Shown piece after piece: positions 35,930-46,482 of a DNA stretch of 64,000 bases. The notes under the pieces are model-generated. The model had not been told where the DNA came from. It ran no database searches and saw only the letters and a list, made by a program, of their open reading frames with translations. Numbering within the stretch: the first letter of the stretch is position 1; every line of letters starts with the position of its first letter. Source of the DNA: Quercus robur (Eukaryota; Streptophyta; Magnoliopsida; Fagales; Fagaceae); NCBI RefSeq assembly GCF_932294415.1, contig NC_065538.1, positions 14,813,830 to 14,877,829 of the forward strand, read 5' to 3'. Position numbers and translations under genes: made by a program.

Positions 35930-36987
35930 ATAATTTACATTTTCTGGATCTTTTCAATGACATGTTTATAAATATATTTTTGACATAAATCATTAGTGCA
36001 CTATACATATTTTATTTTATTTTTAAAATAATTTAAAAATTACAATGGGGTTGGACAATTTGAACCTTAGATGTTTTTGTTGGAAATACCAAGAGGTGCT
36101 AGTTGAGCAGGAAACCTCTTGGCAATTAGACATACATATTAAGAAGATAATGAATATGTCAACTTTCTATTGGTAGTTAGAGGCCAAGGCTGTAAACATG
36201 CTTGGAGCAAAAAATTTTCCTATTACAAATCAAATATTTTTTCATTTTGATAGTAAGTATTCTTATATAAATTATATATATATATATAAAATCATTAAAG
36301 ATCCTTTTATATAAATCATTAGTGCACTATTTATGGAGAATTAATATATGAAAATAAATGCATTTATCTAACTAATGCATGATAATAAATTAATATTTTT
36401 ACATAAATTGATATATTTGATGTTAATTGGGTGGAAAGCTAAATAAAGAAAGTGCTCATTTTTTTTCAAGGAATTAACCACCGGCCCAATTAGAATTTGG
36501 TAAGAATGAGATGTAAAACCCATCTTTTACATTATCCAATAAATGATTATCGCATCATATTTATTTATTTTTTTTAAACTTAAAACTTAATACATCCTAC
36601 TACACACCTAATAACATTTTAATAAACTCCTAATTAGTTTGGATTTTTAGATAAATATTAGAATTGACTGGGTGTGATTGTGTATATTTATTAATATGTG
36701 ATACAATGATATAATATGTTAGAATTGGAGGGTGTAAAACTTGAGTTTTACGTCATATCCTTATAATATTTAATGAGATTAAATGTTGTAAGAATGTGGT
36801 GTAAAACTTATGTTTTACCCCTCCAATCCTAACATACCACATCATCTTATCACATATTTAAGAATAAGTACAACCACATTTAATCAATTCTAATACTCAT
36901 ATATAAATCCAACCAAATTGGGAGTTTATTAAAATATTATTAGGTGTGGTAAGATTTATTGAATTTTAAGTAAAATGCTGATATGAC
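35930..36987. repeat. Neprosin 5' flank, duplicated at about 62450-63430
   Basis: AT-rich upstream DNA without genes. Phrases such as TTGATATATTTGATGTTAAT and CATTTTAATAAACTCCTAATT recur near the last neprosin copy at 62790-63010 and 63061-63290. Confidence 0.7.
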
Positions 36988-37893
36988 CAGGGGCGGAGTC
37001 AAGGGGGGTCGAGGGGGGGCACTTGCCCCCTCTGACTCCACCCAAAAAAAGTTCATAGTAACATACTGCAGAAGTGAGCAAAAACTCCATTAAATGTTTA
37101 ACCTGTTTGCCCCCTCTGATATAAAGAAAAAAACTAAATGTAGTCCCCAAAATAGCTCTGTTACTGAAAAAGAAAAGCTAAAAAGGTTACATAGCAATTG
37201 AAGGATTGACGCCACTGTTAAAACATGCTACATCATTTTGGTTTTAAAAAGAAACTTTTATCAAGTCCCAAATTTAAGCATGTCACTACCATTCTTGGAA
37301 CGTTTATCCCAACTTTCTTTTCTTTTTTATTTCATAAATTTTCAATTGATGGTAGGTCTTATATTTTAATATTTTATACAAATAATTATTAAAAAAAATA
37401 AAAAAATAACTAATGTCCTTAATTGTACTATAGTTTCAGACCCTAAACCTCCACTATCTTCTCTCTTGTCCATCTCTTAGACATTTTAATTTTAAACTCT
37501 AGGTCTAGGTTTCTACTACAAACCCAAATTTAAATACTTTGAAGAATAGAGAACAAAAAATTTGAATGGTAGATATTATTTAAAAGCAATCAAAGCAATA
37601 GACATGTATACAACATTAGATATCTAAATTTTAAGGAATCAAATTAGATATCTAAATTTTATGTAATTAGATTAATCTCTTACTTTAATTGTTTGTAACT
37701 ATAAATTGGTTATTTTTGTTTCGATGTGAAATATATATTTGTACTTAATTGAAAATATGGAAAACCCTGAGTATAATAATGAGTCCAAATCAAGTTCTAA
37801 ACGAATTCTTATACAATTGTTTTTGTTTTTTCCTTTTTAAAAATAGTCTTTAAATCTTGCCCATTCTGAATTGAAATCCTGACTCCGCCACTG
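36988..37893. mobile_element. Non-autonomous hAT element, 906 bp
   Basis: The termini are CAGGGGCGGAGTC and GACTCCGCCACTG, a 13-bp inverted repeat with one mismatch. The flanking octamers GATATGAC (36980-36987) and AATATGAC (37894-37901) agree at 7 of 8 positions. It has no transposase, but its ends match those near 1139 and 8366, so a relative of the 4325-6775 transposase may have moved it. Confidence 0.85.
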
Positions 37894-38343
37894 AATATGA
37901 CAATCTCTTAGTGGATGATGTAAAACATGACTTTTACCTCCTATCCTTACCAAATTTAGACTCAAATTTAATCTCTATATATAGACATGTGAGCACGCAC
38001 ACACGTGGTTGATTCAACTCCTAATTTCCATAATGTTCTGTATCACATTATATGTGGAAGTATTAAGTTTTGGACAGTAGTGTTATTAAAAATTAAGTGA
38101 CTTTTTGAAGTTTTGTTTCTCCATGGCTTACGTCATTAACGATAAACTAGAATGTTTCATGTATTTTTTATTTGCTTTATCTTATGTGATAGGTGATAGA
38201 TTTGTTGATGGAAGAAGGATTGAGACAATGAAAAATAAAAGCTTGATTAAGCAAAAAGGAAGCATCAAAACCATTGAGGTTATAATGAGTACTATATACA
38301 TCTTTCTTTCCTTCTATCTTTTCCTTTTATTTTGATTCATAAG

Positions 38344-38383
<40 letters not shown>
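38344..38383. repeat. TA microsatellite at the left virus junction
   Basis: About 38 bp of alternating TA in neprosin intron 1 directly abuts viral sequence. A second TA run (45613-45632) abuts the other end, so the virus lies inside one former TA repeat. Confidence 0.9.
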
Positions 38384-38385
<2 letters not shown>

Positions 38386-40941
38386 TTCTGGCTCCATATC
38401 TGCAGTAGGGTTAACTGTTTTATCTACTTCATCATCAGAAGGGTTTTGTAATGAGATTCTGTCCTCATTGCCGTGATGAGAAGTATACTCTAGGTTTTTG
38501 ACTCTTTGGTCCATGAGACCATGGTCAACCTTAAGGATGATTAACTCTTGCCTAAGGGTTCTAACCTCAGACTTGGTATTCTTAATCTCTTTTTGGAGTT
38601 CTTGGACAGTAATCTCTTTCTTGGATTTGGTAAACCTATTGTAGATCTTTTCCAAATCAACTTTGGGTTCCTGAAACCTAGGTTTGGATGTATTGTCATC
38701 CTTGACTAGGGTTTTGTGGAACTCACTAAGTCTTCGAGATTTCTCTTCAGGGTCCTTGATCTGTTCTATGAGATCTAGGAGTAGTTCTTCTTGCTTAGAA
38801 AGGACTTCGATAGTGTTGTTCTTGCAACAACTATCTGTGCACGGTATGGCTTCATCTGGACTACTAGAGGTGTTATCTGAAACTCTAGGAGAGGATGAAG
38901 ATTGGTAAATCTGACAGATTTCTCGGTCAATAGAACTATTGGGAGACTCACTTTCTGGATGGTCTCCTAGGACTTTAGAGATATCTTCAGACACTAAGGA
39001 ATGAGTAGGGGAGATCCTTGGACATTCTTTCTTGAAATGTCCTTTCTTTCCACACTTAAAGCATTTTCTTTTTGCTTTAGGTTTAAGGTTCTCTATGGTG
39101 TTGGGGTTTCCTTTCTTATAGAAGCCATTGTTTATCAACTTCTGTCTTCTATATTCCTTGGAAACTAACCTTTTCCTATGGAAATCCTTGAAGGCTGGGT
39201 TTCCTCTAAACTTGGATATCCATTTCTTAGGAGGAAGTAGAGGTGTATCACCAAGCTGGTCGTCTAGACGTTCTTTCTCCTTTTCACTTTCTGAGGAGGG
39301 TTCATTAGAACTGCTAGAAGATATGTGGGCTTCTAAGACATTTATTTCTGGTGAAGGAGAGATAGGTTTCTCTACTTCATGAGATGGACTCCAAACACTT
39401 GTTGGTTGGTTAGGTTTAACTGGAAGTTTGGTTTTGACACAATTCTTTTTATGCCATTTGAAATGTTTCTCAAAGTATTCAAAGAAAGGATAATCAGCTT
39501 GTACCTCTTTCATGAATAACTTCCATTTCTCCAAAACTTCAACCTTTTGTTCCTTGGTATGGTTGGCTCTATAGGCTTCTCTTTTAACTCTGTTCTGTTC
39601 AGAATTAAATTCCTTTTCAAGAGCGTCCATATCAGGGATGAACTCTTTTGTCAACATTAGGAGCTGATGGTCATATTCAGTTTCCTGCTGAATAGGATTT
39701 TTAAAATCAGATCCTGATGGTGAGGGAGGCTTAAGACTGTCCTGACTGTTGCTGTCTTCTTCTTGATCAGCAACTGAGTCTTGTTTGGCTGTGTAGCAAG
39801 GGGTACTAACCTGGGAGTGGTCTTTAACACCTTGAAACTGTGGACCTAAGTCTCTTCTAGACGTAGGGAAGGGAGCTCGTGTTCTAGACGAACTACACTG
39901 AGATGCAGGTCTATCTTTCAAGAGGATAGTTGGCTGTCTAAAGGGTTGGCGTAGATCTACGGATCTAGACCTTGGTTCTTGGTATGTTTCCTGGTGCAAA
40001 TCTAATGAGGATCTGGGCCTGGGTTCATCATACTCTAAGGGTGATCTGAACGTAGATTGGTTAAAGCTAAGTCTAACCGTTCCATCGGCTAGCTGCTGGA
40101 CATAATCTAGATCTGGGTTCCTAGCAAGGTTCTGGATCTGTAGAGGATAATTTTCATTCTCTAGAGTCCATTGTGCTGGGAATGTTATTTCAGACCATTT
40201 CAGGGTTCTTGGTACCTGAACGGTGGATCTAACATCTGAGGTTTGGATAAGAGTGGATTCACCTGGCTTTCTCTTATCAACTGCTTGGATGGACATGTTC
40301 GTCCTCATGCACTTATAATACACTCTGTATATAAGAGCAAGTTGTTTGGTGCCATGTAACACAAGGGTTCCATGGGTTTTAATGTTGAGGGTGAGGACCT
40401 TCAAGATGTGAGGGTCGTCAAGTGCAACAGTGAGGTTTGGGAAACAGTCGAAGTGAACTGGACCGTTACTCAAACTGGATTCTATGGTTCCTAGGAGACT
40501 GTCATTAAATCTGATAAGACGGGTGTCTCTAAGTGCCATAAGGATTGAGTTGTTCAAACCTTCTCTGATCAATGGTTTTACTCCAACTTGGACAAGTCCT
40601 ATGTGGAGGAATTTATGACCATTTTCCTTGTGAGCTTTCATGGCTGCAAGGGACAACAAATAACAAGTTTCATATTCCTTGTTAATGCTGTAAACTTGTT
40701 CTATAGTCCTAACATGGTAGTCTGTTCTGAAAGACTTTTTCAAAGACCATGACGAAGACTTATAGACTTGGGTTATGGGAACTTTGGGTATGTTCCAATC
40801 TCCTAACTTCTGATCTAGATCTGAAAGCTGGTACGGCTCTGAGTTGATTGTTCCATCTTCTTGTGGAATCTTAGGAGGGTTTGTACTGCTAGATCTGATG
40901 GAAGTGGAAGAGTCACTCCTTCTAAACATCCTATTTATCAT
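38344..40941 (-). CDS. Viral ORF1, N-terminal part: movement protein and capsid region
   Basis: This frame is 865 codons, open throughout. Residues about 50-240 have the caulimovirus-type 30K movement-protein pattern (HIGLVQVGVKPLI, RLIRFNDSLLGTIES), which serves cell-to-cell spread. A long low-complexity Ser/Pro/Arg segment follows. The capsid region has a CCHC zinc knuckle at about residues 626-640 (CFKCGKKGHFKKEC). After that come acidic and coiled-coil stretches (IKNTKSEVRTLRQELIIL). The last dozen or so codons are not viral: they are read through the flanking TA repeat as alternating Tyr/Ile. The viral part thus ends abruptly at the junction; the enzymatic part of ORF1 is at the opposite end of the insert. 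Confidence 0.85.
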
Positions 40942-41685
40942 TTTGGATTAAAAGCCTAAGAAATCAATTACAACCTAGAGTACCTTTATCTTCCAATTTC
41001 TGGATCTAACCTTAAATCTGAAACAGGGAGTGTATGGATGCCTTCTGTAATATGTTACCAACTTACCGCCACTCGGACGCCTTCTGTGTTTTCTGCTACT
41101 ACTAACCGCCGCTTTTCCCTATTACTAAGTATATACGAACCTGTACTTTCCCTCAACAACGCCTCAACGCCCTCCTAGCTAACGGCTAACAGGGGAAACT
41201 CTCGGTTCACACTCAACCTCGGTACTTTAGACTTACTGGGTAGCAAACGAACACAAAACCGGGCTTACTCCTAGACTTACTGGATAACATTTCTTCACAG
41301 AACTTGGCTTAGTACACATCTGCAACAAATTGTGGGGAAAGAAACAAAGACAAGAAGGAAAAGATAACTGGGAAGCAAAGGATTAGCTTAAACAGGTAAT
41401 CACAAGATAATGAACAGTTTGAATGAACGGGAGGCTCAGCCTACCACCAAAAGAAAGAACAGTAAAAACTGACTAAGATGAAGTAGTAGATGAAAAATGC
41501 AACATATGGGAGTGGAAGTGTTATCAGAAAATAGATGTAAAACAAAATAATGTTTGTTAGAGATACATACTTCAAAGTAATGTGTATCCACAAAATAATG
41601 GATAACTATGGCGGTATCACCAGCCAACTTGATTATAATTCAAAATAATTACAGTAACTTACAAACACTTACGATCGAGCTCAAA

Positions 41686-41699
41686 TGGCTCTGATACCA
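41686..41699 (-). other. Viral minus-strand primer-binding site
   Basis: On the minus strand this reads TGGTATCAGAGCCA, 14 bases complementary to the 3' end of plant initiator tRNA-Met, the primer used by Caulimoviridae. It defines the conventional zero point of the viral map, here in the interior of the insert because of the permutation. Confidence 0.9.
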
Positions 41700-41913
41700 A
41701 ATGGGCGTAAGCTACAAACAGAGGGTGCCGTTCAGAGGGCACTGGGGGCGGAAGCATAAATAGGTTACAAATGTAGTTCTGGTACAAGTGTAAACTAGAG
41801 GGGAGGAGAAGAGAGCCATTTAGAGTTTACAAAGTATTTCTGAGTACAATGTGAAACTAAAGCTTTGAGGTAGTTGTTAAAATTGAGCCTGCTAAAGACT
41901 GAGGCCAAGGATG

Positions 41914-41922
41914 CCTTTTATA
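41914..41922 (-). promoter_or_regulatory. TATA box of the viral promoter
   Basis: The minus strand reads CTATAAAAGGC, a strong plant TATA box, about 215 bp upstream of the primer site. This is the expected place for the single promoter of the pregenomic RNA. Confidence 0.7.
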
Positions 41923-42273
41923 GCTGGAGGGAGCCTTGGATCCATTCAGGAGACTGCTTGAATCACGGAAGGTGAAATGCTTTTACCTTCAGGTGAATAT
42001 CTTTTCAGCCGAAAGCAATGGTAACTTCAATGATTCTGGTGGGGCATTGTAGAGTGAACAGTAACTGGTCACTGTTTATGAACAGTGTCTTGTCCCCTTG
42101 CTTTTCTGGAATAGTGACTCTGCATAGTGTTCTGGACTGTGCAGTGAATAGTGCTCTGTCGGTAACTCTGCTGGTGCGGGTACTGTTCATGGGATAGTAA
42201 CCGGATTTGCAAAGGTGGTTCTTGAGCTATTCTGGGGACCTGGAGCTGTTCTGAAGCATCTGGGAGCTGTGCC

Positions 42274-43578
42274 TCAATCACTGTCCAAATTATAACCATC
42301 ATAAGGATCTTGAGAATCCTGGAATGGGTCAATTGGGACACGGTTGCACGAGGCTTCTGAAGAGGCAGGAGAGTTCTTTTCTGCTGACTCTAGCTGTGCA
42401 GATTGAAGGAGTAGCTGTTGGGCAAGATCCTTGAGTTCTTTACTGGATTTTCCAGAGATCTGTATGGAATCCAGGCTTGACTGTGATCTTGTGCAATGAG
42501 CTATAGGTTTCTGTACTGGAAGAGGAAAGTCTTTATATAATCTGGAGATAGCATCAGTAGGTCTGAATTTATCCCACCATTTTGTAAAGAATTCCCTATC
42601 GAGCAAGTTCTGGTTGATTGCATAATTCCACATGCTTATCCAGTGAATCTTGTACTGTATTGTCATGTGCAAGATGGCTAGAAACTGGGAAGAATGCTTG
42701 TTTGTCTGGAATCTGGTACTGAAATATTTTAGTGCATCCTGTAGGGGTTCTAGGAAGTTCTGAGAAATTGATCCAAACATTTCCCACCACTTAAGGAACC
42801 ACGAAGGTATCTGTCCCTTGAAATTCCTGTCAAACTGAATGAACCATAAGTGATCATAGGTCTCATTTTGGAAGAATAATACCTTTTCAAATGCATCCAT
42901 ATAGTCATAATAATTGTACAGGGGTTCTGAGCCCTTGAGTACTGTAAGTGTCCTGAGTGTGGAGGGGTGTCCCCAGTCTTTGCAACTTATAAAACTCTGA
43001 ATTATGAACTTATGATATAGGACAATTGAGGGATTATTCCTATCTCTGATATCTTCTATTCTGGCAGACTTTTCTTGGGTGAGAATGCCTTTATAGAATT
43101 TGATGTTTTTCTCTGGGCTTTTGGGAAAAAAATGCCATTTATGAGGCAGTACTTCCATCGCTAATGCTAGCGGATCCGTTATATGGGCCAAGTGTGGCTC
43201 AACATAAGAGATGTGCTGAACAAAAGGTTTCTTGATGTAAGAGGCTCTTCCTGTTCTGGGGGGGAGAGTAAAAGAAGGTTGCTTAGGCACAATCGGGCCA
43301 AAGGGTTCTTCAACTGTATATGGAGAAGTTGCTTTGGAAGGAAGTGTGGCTAGAGCAGAACTATAACTGTGTTGTCCTTGGGGCCTATGGTAATTTGGTT
43401 TCGGGATTGTGGAGACCAAATAACGATTGGCAACAACGGATGGTGACACAGGAGAAATCCTTGGTGAACTAGAAAAGGGTACTAAGGGTCCAGGGTTCTG
43501 TACCTGACTGGTACTCCTAGTGGTTTGCTGTTTAGGCAATTTGGGAGGTTGGGGTTGTACGGGTTTCTTCCCGGACAT
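42274..43578 (-). CDS. Viral ORF2, function unknown
   Basis: This 434-codon frame is fully open. It overlaps the end of ORF1 by about 47 bases in another frame. The N-terminus is Pro/Gln/Ser-rich (PVQPQPPKLPKQQTTRSTS), followed by a more ordered part with repeated Trp/Phe residues (LPHKWHFFPKSPEKNIKFYK, PSWFLKWWEMFGSISQNF) and an acidic C-terminus. I recognise no domain. A second ORF of unknown role downstream of the polyprotein is a feature reported for florendoviruses, which supports the grouping. Confidence 0.7.
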   Translation of the reverse strand: MSGKKPVQPQPPKLPKQQTTRSTSQVQNPGPLVPFSSSPRISPVSPSVVANRYLVSTIPKPNYHRPQGQHSYSSALATLPSKATSPYTVEEPFGPIVPKQPSFTLPPRTGRASYIKKPFVQHISYVEPHLAHITDPLALAMEVLPHKWHFFPKSPEKNIKFYKGILTQEKSARIEDIRDRNNPSIVLYHKFIIQSFISCKDWGHPSTLRTLTVLKGSEPLYNYYDYMDAFEKVLFFQNETYDHLWFIQFDRNFKGQIPSWFLKWWEMFGSISQNFLEPLQDALKYFSTRFQTNKHSSQFLAILHMTIQYKIHWISMWNYAINQNLLDREFFTKWWDKFRPTDAISRLYKDFPLPVQKPIAHCTRSQSSLDSIQISGKSSKELKDLAQQLLLQSAQLESAEKNSPASSEASCNRVPIDPFQDSQDPYDGYNLDSD

Positions 43579-45586
43579 TTTGTTCTAGATTCTGCAAAAA
43601 TTCACGGGTTAGGAAGTCAGGTATACTATTCTGAGTTCCTGCTATGAATTCAATGTCAAAATCGAAAACGGAAAGAATGGCTTGCCAACGTGCAAAAATC
43701 TGTTTTGATGCAATGTTTTGAACATCTTTTTCTAAAACATGTTTTGCAGATTTACAATCAATTCTTAATAAAAACTTTTGATTCAAAAGATCACTTTGAA
43801 ATTTTGAAATGCATAGTACTACAGATAAAATTTCTTTTTTAATAGTACTATAATTAAGTTGAGTGGGAGTCCAAATTCCTGAATGAAAACAGAAAATCTG
43901 TTCAGGGGAAGTGGGACTAGCACGCTGAAGGAGAATGCCACCATAACCAATGTTAGAGGCATCTGTCTGGACTACCTTGAAGGAATTTTCAAAGGGGATT
44001 CCTAGACAAGGGAGTGTCTTGACATATTTCTTGACCTGTTGAACAACCAATGTATGAGTGGGTGTCCAAGGAGGAGGATTGGTTCGGAGTCTATCAAAAA
44101 GGGGCTTGCATTGTTGCCTAAGGTTTTGATAGAAATCAGAGATGTAATTGAGAGATCCTAAGAACCTTTGGAGTTGGGTCTTTTCTAGGATTTCATCAGG
44201 AAACTTTTCTGCAAACTGGATGGCTCTATCTATGGGTTTGATGACTCCATGTCTTATATCAAAACCTAAGAACCTTACATTTGTTTGGAAAAGTTTAATC
44301 TTTGGAGCCGAGACAACAAGACCATTTCTTTTGATGGTTTGGAAGAATGTTCTAAGATGCTTCCAATGTTTGTCTAGGGACTCTGAGAAAATGAGTACAT
44401 CATCAATGTACACTATGGTATGACTGGAGAATGGATTAAAAATCTCATTCATGATGTTTTGGAATTCAGAAGGTGCATTCTTAAGACCAAAGGGCATTAC
44501 ATTCCATTCGTAATGACCAAAGGGTGTGGTGAAGGCTGTCTTGTACCTATCAGACTCTTTGATTTGTATCTGCCAAAAACCACTCTTCATGTCGAACTTA
44601 CTGAAAACCACTGCTTTACCAAGCCTGTTAACTAAGTCTCTTTTGTTGGGAATAGGGTACCTAATCCATTCTAAGACTTTGTTAAGGGGCTTATAATTTA
44701 TGACAAGTCTAGGGACACCTCTTTCGATCTCAGCGTTTTTCTGGACATAAAAAGCTGGACAAGACCATGGTGACCTAGAATTTCTGATAATTCCCTTTTT
44801 TAGAAGATCCTCTATTTCTGCCTTACAGGTATTCATGAGTTCTTGGCTCATTTGAATAGGTCTGCCTTTGGTAGGGATGTTCTTTTCATGGAAATCTTTG
44901 ACATAAGGTACTGCAACTTCATGCCTTTTCCTATGCCAAAAGGCTGTAGGGAGATCAGAGCAAACTTCTTGCTTAAGTCTATCTTCAAACTTTTGTATGT
45001 CTGTTTGGTAACTTTTGTAAGCTAATTGCTCATCAATCCTAGCGTAACTTAGTTCATTACTAAGGTACTTAAGGTGTTGGGATTTGGCTTTAATAAGGTT
45101 AAGGGTCTTGGAGATAGAAACCTCTTGGAGACTATTGATGTCTTTAGGTTCTGGACTCCTAAGAAACTTAAACTTGACTGGTTGGCCAAAAGGGTGGGTA
45201 GTGATTCCTTCACTATCTGTGGTGAAAGGATATAACAGACACATGAAAGGGTTTCCTAAGATGACTCTATCTGTCATATTCTTGACAAGAACAAAGGTGG
45301 TTTTAAAACACGCATTGTCTTGGCAAACATGTGCTTTTGGGATTTTGAATTCAATCTGCATTTTTCCTCCACTTGCGGATGTTAACCTTTCTTTGGTTTT
45401 CCGGAAGTATTTAGAGGGAATGATTCCTTCTTGTATGCAGTTGAGATCAGCGCCTGAATCTATTAAGGCTACAACCTCGAATTGAAAATCCTGGCTGATG
45501 ACAATCCTGACTTTGGAATGCCATTTCTGGAAGTTAATTCTACTGATGGTTTGCAAAAACGATCCAGTGGATGGTTCTGGCTCCAT
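43532..45586 (-). CDS. Viral ORF1, C-terminal part: protease, reverse transcriptase, RNase H
   Basis: This 684-codon open frame begins at a methionine in the terminal redundancy; its upstream coding sequence is the 38344-40941 frame at the other end of the insert. An aspartic protease motif (ALIDSGADLNCI) is at about residues 40-51. Reverse transcriptase follows at about 230-480, with FSKFDMKSGFWQI, the catalytic YIDDVLIF at about residue 392 and RFLGSLNYISDFY. RNase H begins near residue 535 (VVQTDASNIGYGGIL) and ends after NSIPDFLTREF. Catalytic residues appear present. No integrase domain is encoded. With no stops in the three viral frames, the integration looks comparatively recent or recently copied. 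Confidence 0.88.
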   Translation of the reverse strand: MEPEPSTGSFLQTISRINFQKWHSKVRIVISQDFQFEVVALIDSGADLNCIQEGIIPSKYFRKTKERLTSASGGKMQIEFKIPKAHVCQDNACFKTTFVLVKNMTDRVILGNPFMCLLYPFTTDSEGITTHPFGQPVKFKFLRSPEPKDINSLQEVSISKTLNLIKAKSQHLKYLSNELSYARIDEQLAYKSYQTDIQKFEDRLKQEVCSDLPTAFWHRKRHEVAVPYVKDFHEKNIPTKGRPIQMSQELMNTCKAEIEDLLKKGIIRNSRSPWSCPAFYVQKNAEIERGVPRLVINYKPLNKVLEWIRYPIPNKRDLVNRLGKAVVFSKFDMKSGFWQIQIKESDRYKTAFTTPFGHYEWNVMPFGLKNAPSEFQNIMNEIFNPFSSHTIVYIDDVLIFSESLDKHWKHLRTFFQTIKRNGLVVSAPKIKLFQTNVRFLGFDIRHGVIKPIDRAIQFAEKFPDEILEKTQLQRFLGSLNYISDFYQNLRQQCKPLFDRLRTNPPPWTPTHTLVVQQVKKYVKTLPCLGIPFENSFKVVQTDASNIGYGGILLQRASPTSPEQIFCFHSGIWTPTQLNYSTIKKEILSVVLCISKFQSDLLNQKFLLRIDCKSAKHVLEKDVQNIASKQIFARWQAILSVFDFDIEFIAGTQNSIPDFLTREFLQNLEQNVREETRTTPTSQIA

Positions 45587-46061
45587 ATCTGCAGTAGGGT
45601 TAACTGTTTTATTATATATATATATATATATATTCCAAGCTTATTTAAGGTTTTAGAGAGTCTTACAGGGAGAGGACGGTGATACAATTTATTGTGTTAA
45701 TATTTATCAACAACCTGCTTTACATCATCCATTTCAGAAAAATCATATTATACAGGTTTCTTTACTTGATTTTTAATTTATTTATTATGTATTTTACTTA
45801 ATTTTGTTCCCATTGTTGTTTATCTATATATTTCATATAATTTGTAATTTGATAGCTCTTTTTTGGAGGTTATTTCAATGTTCATGTAATGGTCTTGTAA
45901 TATAAAGAAAAGAAATAATCAAAACAAAGCAGCTGAGATATGAGGACAAACTTTTCCACTATATCTGTTCATGGGCAGAGAAGTGGAGGGAAAAAAGAGG
46001 GAAAAGAAAATTTTTCATTTTTTTTATGGATGGAAATGAAAGGGAAAGTAAGGAAATGTAA

Positions 46062-46482
46062 GGTTATGTTTGGTATCAGTTTTTGTTTTCTATTTTCAAA
46101 AACTTATTTTGGGGAATATAAAGAAAAACAATTTTTTTGTATTTTTGAAATCAAAAACATGTTTGGTTAGTTGAAATTTTAGTTTTTTGAAGAAAAAATA
46201 GAAAATACTAAAATATGTTGTTACTAGGATTTGAACTCTAATGTTAACTAATTAAATGAGACAGATTCATTAAATTAAATTTGTGTTTTTATTAATTTTT
46301 GAAAATTAGAAACTGAAAATCGCATTTTGCATGTTTTCAATTTCCTTCACAAATTAAGTTTTAAAAACAATTTTTGTTTTCTATCCATTTTGGGTTGCCA
46401 AACAAGTTTTTTAGTTTCAAAAATAGAAAATTGTTTTTAAAAACAGAAAACAAAAAGAAAAAACAGTTACCAAACATACCCT
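46062..46482. mobile_element. Tourist-like (PIF/Harbinger) MITE, 421 bp
   Basis: The ends are GGTTATGTTTGGTA and TACCAAACATACCC, an inverted repeat of about 14 bp that continues less perfectly inward. Flanking TAA trinucleotides (46059-46061 and 46483-46485) are the typical target duplication. It lies in the neprosin pseudogene's second intron. Confidence 0.85.

Larger units (their letters stand above)
40942..42273 (-). promoter_or_regulatory. Viral intergenic region
   Basis: This is the largest stretch of the insert without a long frame. It contains the TATA-like box and the primer site annotated separately, then a leader of about 0.75 kb before ORF1. This matches the position of the promoter and leader in Caulimoviridae. 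A 90-codon frame overlapping its right edge (42341-42069) has no recognisable domain. Confidence 0.7.
38382..45612 (-). mobile_element. Endogenous pararetrovirus (Caulimoviridae, florendovirus-like), circularly permuted
   Basis: The 7.23-kb insert encodes, on the minus strand, a movement protein, a zinc-knuckle capsid region, an aspartic protease, reverse transcriptase and RNase H, and has a tRNA-Met primer site. There is no integrase and there are no LTRs, as expected for Caulimoviridae. A 42-bp sequence (starting ATGGTTCTGGCTCCATATCT) is present at both ends, so the unit circle is about 7189 bp. Both ends fall within ORF1, which is therefore divided between the two ends of the insert. Host neprosin intron 1 flanks it on both sides within a TA repeat. 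Two-ORF layout, gene order and TA-repeat location fit florendoviruses, as I recall that group; assignment below family level is inference. It is described here only as an integrated relic. Confidence 0.88.

Noticed and set aside
38344-38383. Alternating Tyr/Ile tail at the end of the 865-codon viral frame
   Set aside because: It is translation of the host TA microsatellite, not part of the viral protein.
42069-42341. 90-codon frame overlapping viral ORF2
   Set aside because: No domain, and it lies in the viral control region in another frame; probably chance.
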